Of a stretch of DNA of 64,000 nt, positions 7,244 through 17,485 are shown piece after piece. Under the pieces are notes generated by a model. It saw only the letters and a program-made list of their open reading frames with translations. It was not told where the DNA came from and ran no database searches. Origin of the DNA: Ralstonia soli (lineage in GTDB: Bacteria; Pseudomonadota; Gammaproteobacteria; Burkholderiales; Burkholderiaceae); NCBI RefSeq assembly GCF_023955655.1, contig NZ_JAMXHT010000006.1, positions 372,001 through 436,000 of the forward strand, in the 5' to 3' direction. The stretch's first letter is position 1; each line of letters begins with the position of its first letter. The translations under genes were made by a program, and so were the position numbers.

Positions 7244-7671
7244 TGTCCCCAGCAGGCAGAAGGCGTATTCACGGCAACCCCGTTCGTCACCGTCACTGTC
7301 ATGGGGTTGCACGTTGTGTCGGTCGCCTGGGTTCCCTGAGGGGTGAGCGTCAGCGTATAGCCCGTGCTGGTATTGCCCGTCACCACCAGAGCGTAGTAAC
7401 CACCGGTGCTAGTCAGGCTGATCTGCAGATCATTGTTGGTCGAGTTCATCCGACCATAGGTCGCGTTATTGGAACGCCAGCGCTCCTGCGCCTGCGTAAC
7501 GGCGGCAGCGGCCTGAATGGCGTCGCTACGCCGCCCTTTCCGGACTTGATTCAGATAAGCGGGATACGCGATCGCGGCCAAGATGGCCGCGATCACCACG
7601 GTGATCGCGAGTTCGATCAGCGTAAAGCCCCGCGCCGCTCGCGCGCGCAGGCATATCGGCTTGCTTCTCAC
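7240..7671 (-). CDS. pilE: Type IV pilin, PilE-like, first gene of the prepilin operon
   Basis: A 143-residue prepilin with ARGFTLIELAITVVIAAILA (residues 13-32), +5 Glu, and the long helix PAYLNQVRKGRRSDAIQAAAAVTQAQERWRSNN typical of PilE minor pilins. A C-terminal Cys pair (TTCNPM...SACWGQ) makes the D-loop. The only plausible start is GTG 7671; the frame has no ATG upstream of the Gly. It heads an operon in which every downstream gene overlaps or closely follows (pilE-fimT-pilW-pilX-pilV). The usual genomic order is fimT-pilV-pilW-pilX-pilY1-pilE, so this is a rearranged cluster. A hydrophobic pilin like this is inserted in the inner membrane and processed by PilD. Confidence 0.87.
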   Translation of the reverse strand: MRSKPICLRARAARGFTLIELAITVVIAAILAAIAYPAYLNQVRKGRRSDAIQAAAAVTQAQERWRSNNATYGRMNSTNNDLQISLTSTGGYYALVVTGNTSTGYTLTLTPQGTQATDTTCNPMTVTVTNGVAVNTPSACWGQ

Positions 7672-7872
7672 GTTTTTTACCCACCCGGATTTGCTGACGC
7701 AATTTTTTTGTAGTCATGCGCGCCCAGCAGAGACCTGACGGGAGCGCTCGCCGTTATATACGGCAGCTTGCAACAAATATTAAGGAAAGAGCATGAACTT
7801 CGGGTGACGTGCAATCCAACGCAAACGTTATGCACGCCAAATTACCTCAATTGATGTAGCAATTCGGATACA
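7672..7872. other. Gap between pilU and the prepilin operon
   Basis: These 201 bases are AT-rich compared with the flanks and should carry the promoter of the minus-strand prepilin operon. A near-palindromic CCGTTATATACGG (7752-7764) includes a TATAAC-like -10 on the minus strand, but no convincing -35 or sigma-54 (GG/GC spaced by 10) element was found. Confidence 0.4.
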
Positions 7873-9012
7873 TCACACGACGTTCAGATGCTCCGTTCCC
7901 GCCGACAGATCGGTCTGCCCGCCGCGCTTGCTGTGCAGCTTGATCTGCAGCCGCAGGTCATTCAGGGAGTCGGCGTTGCGCAGCGCATCCTCGTAGGTGA
8001 TCTTGTCTTCTTCGTAGAGCTCGAACAATGCCTGGTCAAACGAAATCATCCCGAGCTCGCGGGACTTCTTCATGACCTCCTTCAACTCGTGCACCTCGCC
8101 CTTGAAGATCAGATCCTGCACCAACGGGGTCGCGAGCATGATCTCGACAGCCGGCACGCGCCCCTTCTTGCCCTTACGCGGCAAGAGGCGCTGCGCGATC
8201 ATCGCCTTCAGGTTCAGCGACAGGTCGATCAGCAGCTGCTGGCGCTTCTCTTCCGGGAAGAAGTTGATGATCCGGTCGATCGCCTGGTTCGAGTTGTTGG
8301 CGTGCAGCGTGGCCAGGCACAGGTGGCCGGTTTCCGCGTACTGGATGGCGTATTCCATCGTGTCGCGGTCACGGATTTCACCGATCAGGATCACATCGGG
8401 CGCCTGGCGCAGCGTGTTCTTCAGCGCCACATGCCACGACTCGGTATCGACACCCACCTCGCGCTGCGTCACCACGCAGTTCTGGTGCGCGTGCACATAT
8501 TCCACCGGGTCTTCGATGGTGATGATGTGGCCGTACGAATTGGCGTTGCGGTAGCCCACCATCGCCGCCAGCGAGGTCGATTTGCCCGAGCCCGTGGCCC
8601 CCACCACGATCACCAGGCCGCGCTTGCTCATCACGATCTCGTTGAGGCTCGTCGGCAGGTCAAGTTCGGCCAGCGTGGGGATCTTCGTGTTGATGGTCCG
8701 CAGCACCATGCCGGCGCGACCCTGCTGCATGAACGCCGATACCCGGAAGCGCCCGGCCCCTGGCGCCGTGATGGCGAAGTTGCACTCCGAGCTTTCTTCG
8801 TATTCGCGCAGTTGCTTCTCGCTCATGATCGCCTTGACCAGGCCCATGGCCTGCGGTGCGTTCAGCGGCTGCTGCGAGATCGGCGTGACCTTGCCGTCCA
8901 CCTTGATGGCGGGCGGAAATTCCGACGTGATGAACAAGTCCGAACCGCGGCTGTTCACCATCAACTGCAAGAGTTCGTGGATGTATTTGGTGGCGGCTTC
9001 GCGGTCCAGCAT
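7873..9012 (-). CDS. pilU: Type IV pilus retraction ATPase, PilU
   Basis: A 379-residue PilT/PilU-family ATPase. Walker A is GATGSGKS (about residues 139-146), the Asp box is IITIEDPVEYVH, and Walker B is DVILIGEIRD. The His box follows in ETGHLCLATLHANNS. The C-terminus extends beyond PilT and lacks its AIRNLIRE-type motif, having ATPLVQDLIFKGEV instead, which separates PilU from PilT. PilU is an accessory retraction motor that works with PilT on the cytoplasmic face. It lies 62 bases after pilT on the same strand, as in most Pseudomonas and Burkholderiales genomes. ATG 9012 has a GGAGGGG site upstream. Confidence 0.95.
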   Translation of the reverse strand: MLDREAATKYIHELLQLMVNSRGSDLFITSEFPPAIKVDGKVTPISQQPLNAPQAMGLVKAIMSEKQLREYEESSECNFAITAPGAGRFRVSAFMQQGRAGMVLRTINTKIPTLAELDLPTSLNEIVMSKRGLVIVVGATGSGKSTSLAAMVGYRNANSYGHIITIEDPVEYVHAHQNCVVTQREVGVDTESWHVALKNTLRQAPDVILIGEIRDRDTMEYAIQYAETGHLCLATLHANNSNQAIDRIINFFPEEKRQQLLIDLSLNLKAMIAQRLLPRKGKKGRVPAVEIMLATPLVQDLIFKGEVHELKEVMKKSRELGMISFDQALFELYEEDKITYEDALRNADSLNDLRLQIKLHSKRGGQTDLSAGTEHLNVV

Positions 9013-9074
9013 GGCGTGCCCCTCCTAAGGGATTGACGCGGCAACGCGTCGGAGTGATGGCGTGGTGCGCGAGA

Positions 9075-10118
9075 TCAGTTCGCGAACGCGTCGGGGTTCT
9101 TGGCGATGGCACGCGCATCCGCGTAGTTGATCGCCGCGCGCTTGATGAGGTCCGACAGGCATTGGTCGAGCGTCTGCATGCCCATCCCGCTGCTGGTCTG
9201 CATCATCGAGTACATCTGCGAGATCTTGTTCTCGCGAATCAAGTGGCGGATGGCCGGCGTGGCGATCATGATCTCGTGCGCCGCGATCCGGCCCGAGCCA
9301 TCGCGCGTCTTGAGCAGCGTCTGCGAGATCACCGCCTCCAGCGACTCGGAAAGCATGGTCCGGACCATCTCCTTCTCGTCCGACGGGAACACGTCGACGA
9401 CCCGGTCGATGGTCTTGGCGGCCGAGCTGGTATGCAGCGTGCCGAACACCAAGTGGCCCGTTTCCGCTGCGGTGAGCGCCAAGCGAATGGTTTCGAGATC
9501 ACGCAATTCGCCGACCAGGATCACGTCAGGGTCTTCGCGCAGTGCCGACTTCAACGCATTGGCGAACGAGTGCGTATGCGGACCCAGCTCGCGCTGGTTG
9601 ATCAGGCTCTTCTTGGATTCGTGCACGAATTCGATCGGGTCCTCCACCGTGAGGATGTGGCCCATGTCGTTTTCGTTGCGGTGGTTGACCATCGCAGCCA
9701 GCGTGGTCGACTTGCCCGAGCCGGTCGGGCCCGTGACGAGCACCAGGCCGCGCGGCTTCATCGACAGGTCGGCAAACACCGCGGGCGCCTTCAGGTCGTC
9801 CAGCGTCAGCACCTTGGACGGAATCGTCCGGAACACGGCCGAGGCGCCGCGGTTCTGGTTGAACGCGTTGACCCGGAAACGCGACAACCCCGGGATCTCG
9901 AACGAGAAGTCGACTTCCAGGTTCTCTTCGTAGACCTTGCGCTGCGCGTCGCTCATGATGTCGTACACCATGGAGTGCACATCCTGGTGTGCGAGCGCGG
10001 GGACGTTGATGCGGCGCATGTCGCCGTGGATCCGGATCATCGGCGGCAGGCCGGCCGACAAGTGCAAGTCCGACGCCTTGTTCTTGGCGGAAAACGCCAG
10101 AAGCTGCGCGATGTCCAT
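9075..10118 (-). CDS. pilT: Type IV pilus retraction ATPase, PilT
   Basis: A 347-residue hexameric ATPase. It begins MDIAQLLAFSAKNKASDLHL as PilT orthologues do. Walker A GPTGSGKST is near residue 130, with IEFVHESKKSLINQREL, Walker B VILVGELRD, and ETGHLVFGTLHTSSA. The PilT-specific motif appears as AIRHLIRE (residues 290-297). PilT depolymerises the pilus and powers twitching motility and DNA uptake. The start ATG 10118 gives the canonical N-terminus; the frame is open for 150 codons further but that is antisense to yggS. No good Shine-Dalgarno is seen, and the promoter must lie in the 144 bases shared with yggS. Confidence 0.96.
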   Translation of the reverse strand: MDIAQLLAFSAKNKASDLHLSAGLPPMIRIHGDMRRINVPALAHQDVHSMVYDIMSDAQRKVYEENLEVDFSFEIPGLSRFRVNAFNQNRGASAVFRTIPSKVLTLDDLKAPAVFADLSMKPRGLVLVTGPTGSGKSTTLAAMVNHRNENDMGHILTVEDPIEFVHESKKSLINQRELGPHTHSFANALKSALREDPDVILVGELRDLETIRLALTAAETGHLVFGTLHTSSAAKTIDRVVDVFPSDEKEMVRTMLSESLEAVISQTLLKTRDGSGRIAAHEIMIATPAIRHLIRENKISQMYSMMQTSSGMGMQTLDQCLSDLIKRAAINYADARAIAKNPDAFAN

Positions 10119-10262
10119 CTTATAATGACCCCCGACTTTTTTATGTCGTGCTTGCTGCGCAATCGTCTTGCGGGGGTATCCCCAGCGGCGCTTCAAGACG
10201 CGCTCCGAGTCGCTGAAAACCGCGCCGGAACCTTGTTTATTTGTAACAAACGTCGCCGGATT

Positions 10263-10979
10263 ATGTCTGCAATCGCCGCCAACTTGCAAGCCGTGCGTCA
10301 ACGGATCACAACGGCCTGCACACTGGCTTCGCGCGATGCAGCGGGTGTCACATTGCTGGCCGTTTCCAAGACGTTCGACGCCGATGCCGTGCGCGCCGCA
10401 CACGCCGCCGGACAACGCCTTTTTGGCGAGAACTACGTGCAGGAAGGTATCGCCAAGATCGATGCCCTCGCTGATCTGCGCACCGGCGCTAACCCGCTCC
10501 ACTGGCACTTCATCGGCCCCCTGCAGAGCAACAAGACGCGCGCGGTGGCCGAACGCTTCGACTGGGTGCACAGCGTCGACCGGCTCAAGATTGCCGAGCG
10601 CCTGTCGGCCCAGCGCCCCGACTATCTGCCGCCTTTACAGGTCTGCCTGGAAATCAACATCAGCCGCCAAGCCAGCAAGCATGGGTTGCTGCCTGATTTC
10701 GAGGATGTCCTTGCCGTGGCACGTGCCGTGGCGGCCCTGCCCCGTCTGCAATTGCGCGGCCTGATGGCCGTGCCTGAACCCAGCGACGATCCTGCCGCCC
10801 AGCGCCAGCCCTTCGCAGACTTGCGCAACTTGGCGGACCGGCTGCGCGAAGCCGGCATTGCGCTCGATACCCTGTCGATGGGCATGTCCGCCGATCTGGA
10901 AGACGCGATTGCCGAAGGCGCCACCATCGTGCGCGTCGGCAGTGCCATCTTCGGGGCGCGGCACTACGCCAATGCCTGA
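10263..10979 (+). CDS. yggS: PLP homeostasis protein, YggS/PROSC family
   Basis: A 238-residue single-domain PLP-binding TIM barrel. The PLP lysine sits in TLLAVSKTFDADAV (residue about 37). The family motifs FGENYVQEG, WHFIGPLQSNK and LSMGMSADLEDAIAEG...VRVGSAIFG are all present. YggS has no catalytic C-terminal domain and buffers pyridoxal 5'-phosphate. ATG 10263 is chosen because it starts just before the conserved region; a frame open far upstream is antisense to pilT. It is divergent from pilT and 30 bases before proC, the common yggS-proC arrangement. Confidence 0.94.
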   Translation: MSAIAANLQAVRQRITTACTLASRDAAGVTLLAVSKTFDADAVRAAHAAGQRLFGENYVQEGIAKIDALADLRTGANPLHWHFIGPLQSNKTRAVAERFDWVHSVDRLKIAERLSAQRPDYLPPLQVCLEINISRQASKHGLLPDFEDVLAVARAVAALPRLQLRGLMAVPEPSDDPAAQRQPFADLRNLADRLREAGIALDTLSMGMSADLEDAIAEGATIVRVGSAIFGARHYANA

Positions 10980-11009
10980 ATTCCTGCTTTCTCTCACACC
11001 ACCACTCTC

Positions 11010-11834
11010 ATGCTCGATACTCTGAAACTCGGCTTCATCGGCGGCGGCAACATGGCGGCTGCCCTTATTGGCGGCCTGATTGCGAAGGGCGCGCACGGCG
11101 CCAACATCGTGGTGGTGGACCCGACGGAGCCCGCCCGTGCGCGCGCCGAGCAAACCTGGGGCGCCCGCACCGCTGCCGCCCCCGGCGCCGAACTGGCCGA
11201 CCGCGACGTGATCGTCCTGGCCGTCAAGCCGCAGCAGATGCGCGAGGTGTGCGCGCAACTGAGCTCCCACCTGGGCAACAGCCTGGTGCTGTCGGTGGCG
11301 GCGGGTATCCGAATCCAGGATTTATCGCGCTGGCTCAATGGCCATGCGCGGGTCGTGCGCGCGATGCCGAACACGCCGGCGCTGTCGGGCCTGGGCATGA
11401 CCGGCCTGGCGGCCAATGCCGGCCTGGCGGACGCCGACCGCGCAACGGCCAGCGCCATCGCCAACGCCGTCGGCAAGAGCGTGTGGGTGCCGAGCGAAGC
11501 ACAGATTGACGCGGTGACGGCCATCTCTGGCAGCGGTCCGGCCTACGTGTTCTACTTCATCGAGGCGATGCAGCAGGCGGCGCAGGAACTGGGGTTGTCG
11601 GCTGAGGACGGACGCACGCTGGCGGTGGAAACGTTCATTGGTGCCGCCACGCTGGCCGGCCAATCAACTGAGCCGGTTGAAGTGCTGCGCGAGCGGGTAA
11701 CGTCCAAGGGCGGGACGACCTATGCGGCGCTGACTTCGATGGAGGGAGCGGGCATCAAGGCGGCCTTCGTTCGGGCCATGCATGCTGCCGCAGCGCGTGG
11801 CAAGGAAATGGGCGAAGAATTCGGGCGGGATTGA
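11010..11834 (+). CDS. proC: Pyrroline-5-carboxylate reductase
   Basis: A 274-residue protein matching ProC length. The N-terminal Rossmann motif is KLGFIGGGNMAAALIGGL; the family signature near the C-terminus (SGSGPAYVFYFIEAMQQAA followed by AATLAGQSTEPVEVLRERVTSKGGTT) is complete. It reduces 1-pyrroline-5-carboxylate to proline with NAD(P)H in the cytoplasm, the last step of proline synthesis. proA, an earlier step, is encoded at 53882. It shares an operon with yggS and converges on ubiA. Confidence 0.95.
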   Translation: MLDTLKLGFIGGGNMAAALIGGLIAKGAHGANIVVVDPTEPARARAEQTWGARTAAAPGAELADRDVIVLAVKPQQMREVCAQLSSHLGNSLVLSVAAGIRIQDLSRWLNGHARVVRAMPNTPALSGLGMTGLAANAGLADADRATASAIANAVGKSVWVPSEAQIDAVTAISGSGPAYVFYFIEAMQQAAQELGLSAEDGRTLAVETFIGAATLAGQSTEPVEVLRERVTSKGGTTYAALTSMEGAGIKAAFVRAMHAAAARGKEMGEEFGRD

Positions 11835-11840
11835 GCCTGG

Positions 11841-11882
11841 GTGGTCCATCCCCGGCAGGGGATGAAACAAGGGATGGACCAC
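11841..11882. terminator. Nested hairpins between proC and ubiA
   Basis: GTGGTCCATCCC (11841-11852) pairs perfectly with GGGATGGACCAC (11871-11882). An alternative inner stem CATCCCC (11848-11854) with GGGGATG (11859-11865) uses the same left arm, so the two folds exclude one another. It lies between convergent genes and has no U tract. Confidence 0.55.
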
Positions 11883-11899
11883 AAGGGCCCAAAACCAAC

Positions 11900-12775
11900 T
11901 CAGCGCAACGCGTACGCAGCCGCCACTCCAGCAAACAAGCAGGCCCCCAGCCAGTTGTTATGCCGGAAAACGAAGAAACACTTCATCCGATCCCGCGTCT
12001 GCAGCATCGGGTAGTACCAAAGCGCCAACGCCACAGCCGCCGCCAGTCCAACCCAGTACGCCACGCCTAGCGCCATCACATAGCCAGCCCAGGCCATGAT
12101 CCCGAAGAACGCCACGTAGCACAGCATGATCGCCACCACATCAAAGCGACCGAAGGTGATGGCGGATGTCTTGATGCCGATGTGCAGATCGTCATCGCGG
12201 TCGACCATGGCGTAGGCAGTGTCGTAGGCGATGGCCCAGAACACATTGCCGATGAGCATTAGCCAGGCGAGCACCGGCACCTGGTCCTGCACCGCCGCAT
12301 AGGCCATCGGAATCCCGAAGCCGAACGCAATCCCGAGATACGCCTGCGGAATCGCAAAGAACCGCTTGAAGAACGGATACGTGCCGGCAATCACCACCGC
12401 CGCCACCGACATCCACTTGGTCAGCGCATTGAGCGGCAGGATCAGCGCAAAGGCAACGAGCGACAGTGCTGCAGCCAAGGCCAGCGCTTCCCAGGGGGCG
12501 ATAAGGCCGGCGGTAATCGGCCGCTCCTTGGTGCGTTTGACGTGCTTGTCGAAATCGCGGTCCGCCCAGTCGTTGACGGCGCAGCCGGCCGAGCGCATCA
12601 GGAATGTGCCGACCGTGAAGATCACCACCAGCGACACTGGCGGGTGCCCGTCGGCCGCCATCCATAGCGCCCACAGCGTCGGCCACAGCAGCAGCAGCGT
12701 GCCGATCGGTTTGTCCATCCGCATCAGGCGTGCATAGAGCACGAGGCGGCTGGGTTGGGCAGCAGACGATTGCAT
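11900..12775 (-). CDS. ubiA: 4-hydroxybenzoate octaprenyltransferase
   Basis: A 291-residue polytopic membrane protein of the UbiA prenyltransferase family. The two Asp-rich motifs that hold Mg-prenyl diphosphate are present: [19 protein letters not shown] (near residue 68) and [17 protein letters not shown] (near residue 185). [20 protein letters not shown] at the N-terminus is typical for bacterial UbiA. It attaches the polyprenyl chain to 4-hydroxybenzoate in ubiquinone synthesis at the inner membrane. It is monocistronic here, downstream of the katG terminator. Confidence 0.95.
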   Translation of the reverse strand: MQSSAAQPSRLVLYARLMRMDKPIGTLLLLWPTLWALWMAADGHPPVSLVVIFTVGTFLMRSAGCAVNDWADRDFDKHVKRTKERPITAGLIAPWEALALAAALSLVAFALILPLNALTKWMSVAAVVIAGTYPFFKRFFAIPQAYLGIAFGFGIPMAYAAVQDQVPVLAWLMLIGNVFWAIAYDTAYAMVDRDDDLHIGIKTSAITFGRFDVVAIMLCYVAFFGIMAWAGYVMALGVAYWVGLAAAVALALWYYPMLQTRDRMKCFFVFRHNNWLGACLFAGVAAAYALR

Positions 12776-12792
12776 GGGAAATCACCAAAAGA

Positions 12793-12826
12793 AAAATGGC
12801 GCCTGCACGAGGCAAGGCGCCATTTT
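12793..12826. terminator. Bidirectional intrinsic terminator after katG
   Basis: AAAATGGCGCC (12793-12803) pairs with GGCGCCATTTT (12816-12826). Read on the minus strand it ends in a T tract directly after katG (stop at 12853). Confidence 0.8.
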
Positions 12827-12852
12827 AGTCCCGATGACTTGCAGGTTAAGGC

Positions 12853-15081
<2,229 letters not shown>

Positions 15082-15139
15082 GAAATTTGCGGCTGTTTCA
15101 ACACCTGCCGCCAGTGTGGCGATACGACTGGAAGTGCGC

Positions 15140-15640
15140 TTACGCCAGCAGGGAACGCAGCATCCACGCCGTCTTTTCGTGAATGTCCATGCGTTGCGTG
15201 AGCAGGTCGGCGGTCGGCTCGTCGGCGGCCTTGTCGACGTCGGGAAAGAGGCTGCGGGCGGTGCGCGTTACAGCCTCGTGGCCGGCCACCAGCTCGCGCA
15301 CCATATCCATCGCCTCGGGAATGCCCTTCGATTCCGGGATCGACGACAGCTTGGCGAACTCGGTGTACGAGCCCGGTGCCGGATAACCCAGCGCGCGAAT
15401 GCGCTCGGCCACCGGGTCGACGGCGTTCCACAGCTCGTTGTACTGCGTCTCAAACATCAGATGCAGCGTATTGAACATCGGGCCGGTCACGTTCCAGTGG
15501 AAGTAGTGCGTCTTCAGGTAGAGCGAGTACGTATCGGCCAGCAGGCGCGACAGGCCTTCGGCAATCTTCTTGCGGTCCTTGTCTGCAATACCGATGTTGA
15601 TCTGGGCTGCGGCCGCTGCGCCGCTGTTCTTCTTTGCCAT
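15140..15640 (-). CDS. dps: Dps-family DNA-binding ferritin-like protein
   Basis: A 166-residue Dps/ferritin-like protein. The ferroxidase centre is visible in [19 protein letters not shown] (His, His) and [22 protein letters not shown] (Asp, Glu). The Lys/Ala-rich N-terminal tail ([13 protein letters not shown]) is the type of flexible basic extension used for DNA binding. Twelve-subunit Dps shells oxidise Fe(II) with H2O2 and store iron, limiting Fenton damage. Start ATG 15640 fits family N-termini. Position between oxyR and katG supports OxyR control; a likely OxyR site lies upstream (16190-16241). Confidence 0.93.
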   Translation of the reverse strand: MAKKNSGAAAAAQINIGIADKDRKKIAEGLSRLLADTYSLYLKTHYFHWNVTGPMFNTLHLMFETQYNELWNAVDPVAERIRALGYPAPGSYTEFAKLSSIPESKGIPEAMDMVRELVAGHEAVTRTARSLFPDVDKAADEPTADLLTQRMDIHEKTAWMLRSLLA

Positions 15641-15803
15641 CTGGGTTCCCCTGAAAAAAGTCGTGTGCAAAAACGCGGAGGTCTGCGAAGGCCAAGGCCA
15701 ACCAAGCGTGCCTCAAGCCTGTCTTTCGGTTGCCACCCAAGCTGCAAGTTCCGATCGTGGCATCGCTCCGTGACGAAATCCGGAACGAACGGCAACCAGG
15801 CGA

Positions 15804-16028
15804 TCAAGCCGTCAACTGCACCATGCCATGCAGGAAAATGATCATAGTGCCGGCTGCTGCAATGGCCAGGCCGATCTGCTTGCGTACCCACTTGCGTTGC
15901 AGCCGGGCGGAGTCCGCAGCGCGCGCGCCTCGGCCACCCGTCATGGACTTCGTCGACCCAGCCTGCGAGGCGTGGACCGTGCCCGCGAACGCCTGCCATT
16001 CCGAAACGAACATCTGCATCATTGCCAT
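15804..16028 (-). CDS. Small membrane protein of unknown function (74 aa)
   Basis: I do not recognise this protein. It has a strong ribosome site (GCAGGAG, seven bases before ATG 16028) and 74 codons. Residues 1-50 are polar with a basic stretch (RAADSARLQRKWVRKQ), and residues 51-71 form one clear hydrophobic helix (IGLAIAAAGTMIIFLHGMVQL), giving a single-pass topology. It lies between oxyR and dps on the same strand and is probably co-transcribed with dps under OxyR. A small C-tail-anchored protein in an oxidative-stress operon is plausible, but no function is claimed. Confidence 0.65.
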   Translation of the reverse strand: MAMMQMFVSEWQAFAGTVHASQAGSTKSMTGGRGARAADSARLQRKWVRKQIGLAIAAAGTMIIFLHGMVQLTA

Positions 16029-16066
16029 GATTGGTCTCCTGCGTGCCGCGCTTTCCTGATACCTGC

Positions 16067-16141
16067 TCAATGCGATTCACCGTAGGCAGCGAGCCATTCC
16101 AGCACGGTCGCGACGGTGTTCGAGGCAAGGTGCAGGGACAT
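16067..16141 (-). CDS. Possible 24-residue small protein upstream of the dps operon
   Basis: ATG 16141 is preceded at six bases by GGAG (minus strand, 16151-16148). The 24 codons, ending at TGA 16067-16069, encode MSLHLASNTVATVLEWLAAY plus four residues, an amphipathic sequence with a Val/Leu/Trp face. It would be the first reading frame on the transcript from the candidate OxyR promoter and lies 38 bases before the 74-residue small ORF. It could be a true small protein or a leader peptide. Too short to judge by composition. Confidence 0.4.
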   Translation of the reverse strand: MSLHLASNTVATVLEWLAAYGESH

Positions 16142-16189
16142 GACGGGCTCCATGGTGACTGGGGATGAGCGCTCGGCTCACCATGAAAA

Positions 16190-16241
16190 ATAGTCTATCA
16201 ATGCCCTATTGCATCCGTAAATTTGATTGTTTTTATCTATC
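16190..16241 (-). promoter_or_regulatory. Candidate OxyR binding region upstream of the dps-katG block
   Basis: On the minus strand GATAGATAAAAACAATC (16241-16225) matches 13 of 17 bases of the ideal OxyR dyad GATAGGTTAAACCTATC. Further ATAG and CTAT elements follow at 16209-16190 (ATAGGGCATTGATAGACTAT), at spacings near multiples of 10 bases. This is the layout expected for a tetrameric OxyR contact just upstream of a promoter. Confidence 0.6.
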
Positions 16242-16301
16242 AATTAGGCGTGCGCTATGGCCGTCATGCAATGACGACGGCCAGCAGGCGGCGTCAGTGA
16301 A

Positions 16302-17249
16302 TCAGTGGACGAGCGGCGTGTGCGGCAGCGGCTTGATGCCCGGCAGTTCGCATTGCGCGACCGCCTTGGCCACCGCCTCGATGGCGGCGATGCGGGTGAA
16401 GCTCTTGCGCCAGGCCAGCACAACGCGGCGGTCGGGCACGGGCTCCTGGAACGGCACGTAAGTCAGCAGCTCGTTGGCGGCGGGTTGCATGTTCGGCACC
16501 GAGGTGCGCGGCAGTACGGTGATGCCTACACCGCTGGCCACCATGTGGCGAATCGTCTCCAGCGAGGAGCCTTCGAACGTCTTCTGGATGCCGTCAGCGT
16601 TCTGCGAAAAACGCGACAGCTCAGGGCACACCCCCAGCACGTGGTCGCGGAAGCAATGCCCGTTGCCGAGCAACAGCATCGTCTGCTGCTTGAGCGCCTC
16701 CGGGTCCACCGCGTCTACCTTCGACAGTGCATGGCCGCGCGGCACCGCCACCACAAAGGGCTCGTCATACAGCGGCACGGTCATCAGCCCGGCTTCGGGA
16801 AACGGCTCGGCCATGATGGCGCAGTCGATTTCGCCCTGCTTGAGTAGCTCCACCAGCCGCACGGTGAAGTTCTCCTGCAGCATCAGTGGCATCTGCGGGA
16901 CGCTCTGGATCATCTGCTTGACCAGCGCCGGCAGCAGGTACGGCCCGATCGTGTAGATCACCCCCAGACGCAAGGGCCCCTCCAGAGGGTCCATCCCCTG
17001 CTTGGCGATCTCGCGGATCGCCATGGTCTGCTCCAGCACACGCTGCGCTTGGGTGACGATCTGCTCACCCACGGGCGTGACGCTCACTTCAGAGGCGCCG
17101 CGCTCGAAGATCTGCACGGCCAGTTCATCTTCGAGCTTCTTGATGGCGACCGACAACGTCGGCTGCGAAACGAAGCAGGCCTCGGCGGCACGCCCGAAGT
17201 GGCGTTCGCGCGCAACGGCAACGATGTACTTGAGTTCAGTGAGCGTCAT
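16302..17249 (-). CDS. oxyR: Hydrogen-peroxide-sensing LysR regulator OxyR
   Basis: A 315-residue LysR-type regulator. The N-terminal helix-turn-helix is typical (ARERHFGRAAEACFVSQPTL). The redox pair is C199 and C208 in GNGHCFRDHVLGVC, at the same numbering as E. coli OxyR. ATG 17249 (MTLTELKYIV) is preferred over an in-frame TTG three codons earlier. Oxidised OxyR activates catalase and Dps genes, which here lie directly downstream. A GATAGATTTTACC element (17274-17286) near its own promoter suggests autoregulation. Divergent from a diguanylate cyclase gene. Confidence 0.95.
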   Translation of the reverse strand: MTLTELKYIVAVARERHFGRAAEACFVSQPTLSVAIKKLEDELAVQIFERGASEVSVTPVGEQIVTQAQRVLEQTMAIREIAKQGMDPLEGPLRLGVIYTIGPYLLPALVKQMIQSVPQMPLMLQENFTVRLVELLKQGEIDCAIMAEPFPEAGLMTVPLYDEPFVVAVPRGHALSKVDAVDPEALKQQTMLLLGNGHCFRDHVLGVCPELSRFSQNADGIQKTFEGSSLETIRHMVASGVGITVLPRTSVPNMQPAANELLTYVPFQEPVPDRRVVLAWRKSFTRIAAIEAVAKAVAQCELPGIKPLPHTPLVH

Positions 17250-17485
17250 GGCAATCAATCGGCTTTTGGATGTCGATAGATTTTACCTTGTGACGCGGGA
17301 TGTTGCTTGGGGATTGTGAGAACGCCACGAACTCGGCGCGGCGGTCTTGCGCGAAGCGTCATCCGCCGCACCGCCACAGCGCATTCAAAAGCTGTAATTC
17401 AGCCGCAAACCGGCGTGATTTCGGTCTATATCGTTCGGTTGATCGGGCTAGAATCGGCCAGTTGAATGCCAAGCCGTGCTCCATC

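Noticed and set aside
7672-7872. Sigma-54 promoter for the prepilin operon
   Set aside because: The best GG/GC pair found has wrong spacing (16 rather than 12 bases between the doublets).
9033-10262. 410-codon upstream extension of the yggS frame
   Set aside because: It is antisense to pilT; the conserved YggS N-terminus starts at 10263.
15514-16128. Alternative minus-strand frame of 204 codons over dps and the small ORF
   Set aside because: It overlaps dps out of frame and its composition is unlike protein; the 74-residue ORF with a good ribosome site explains the region better.
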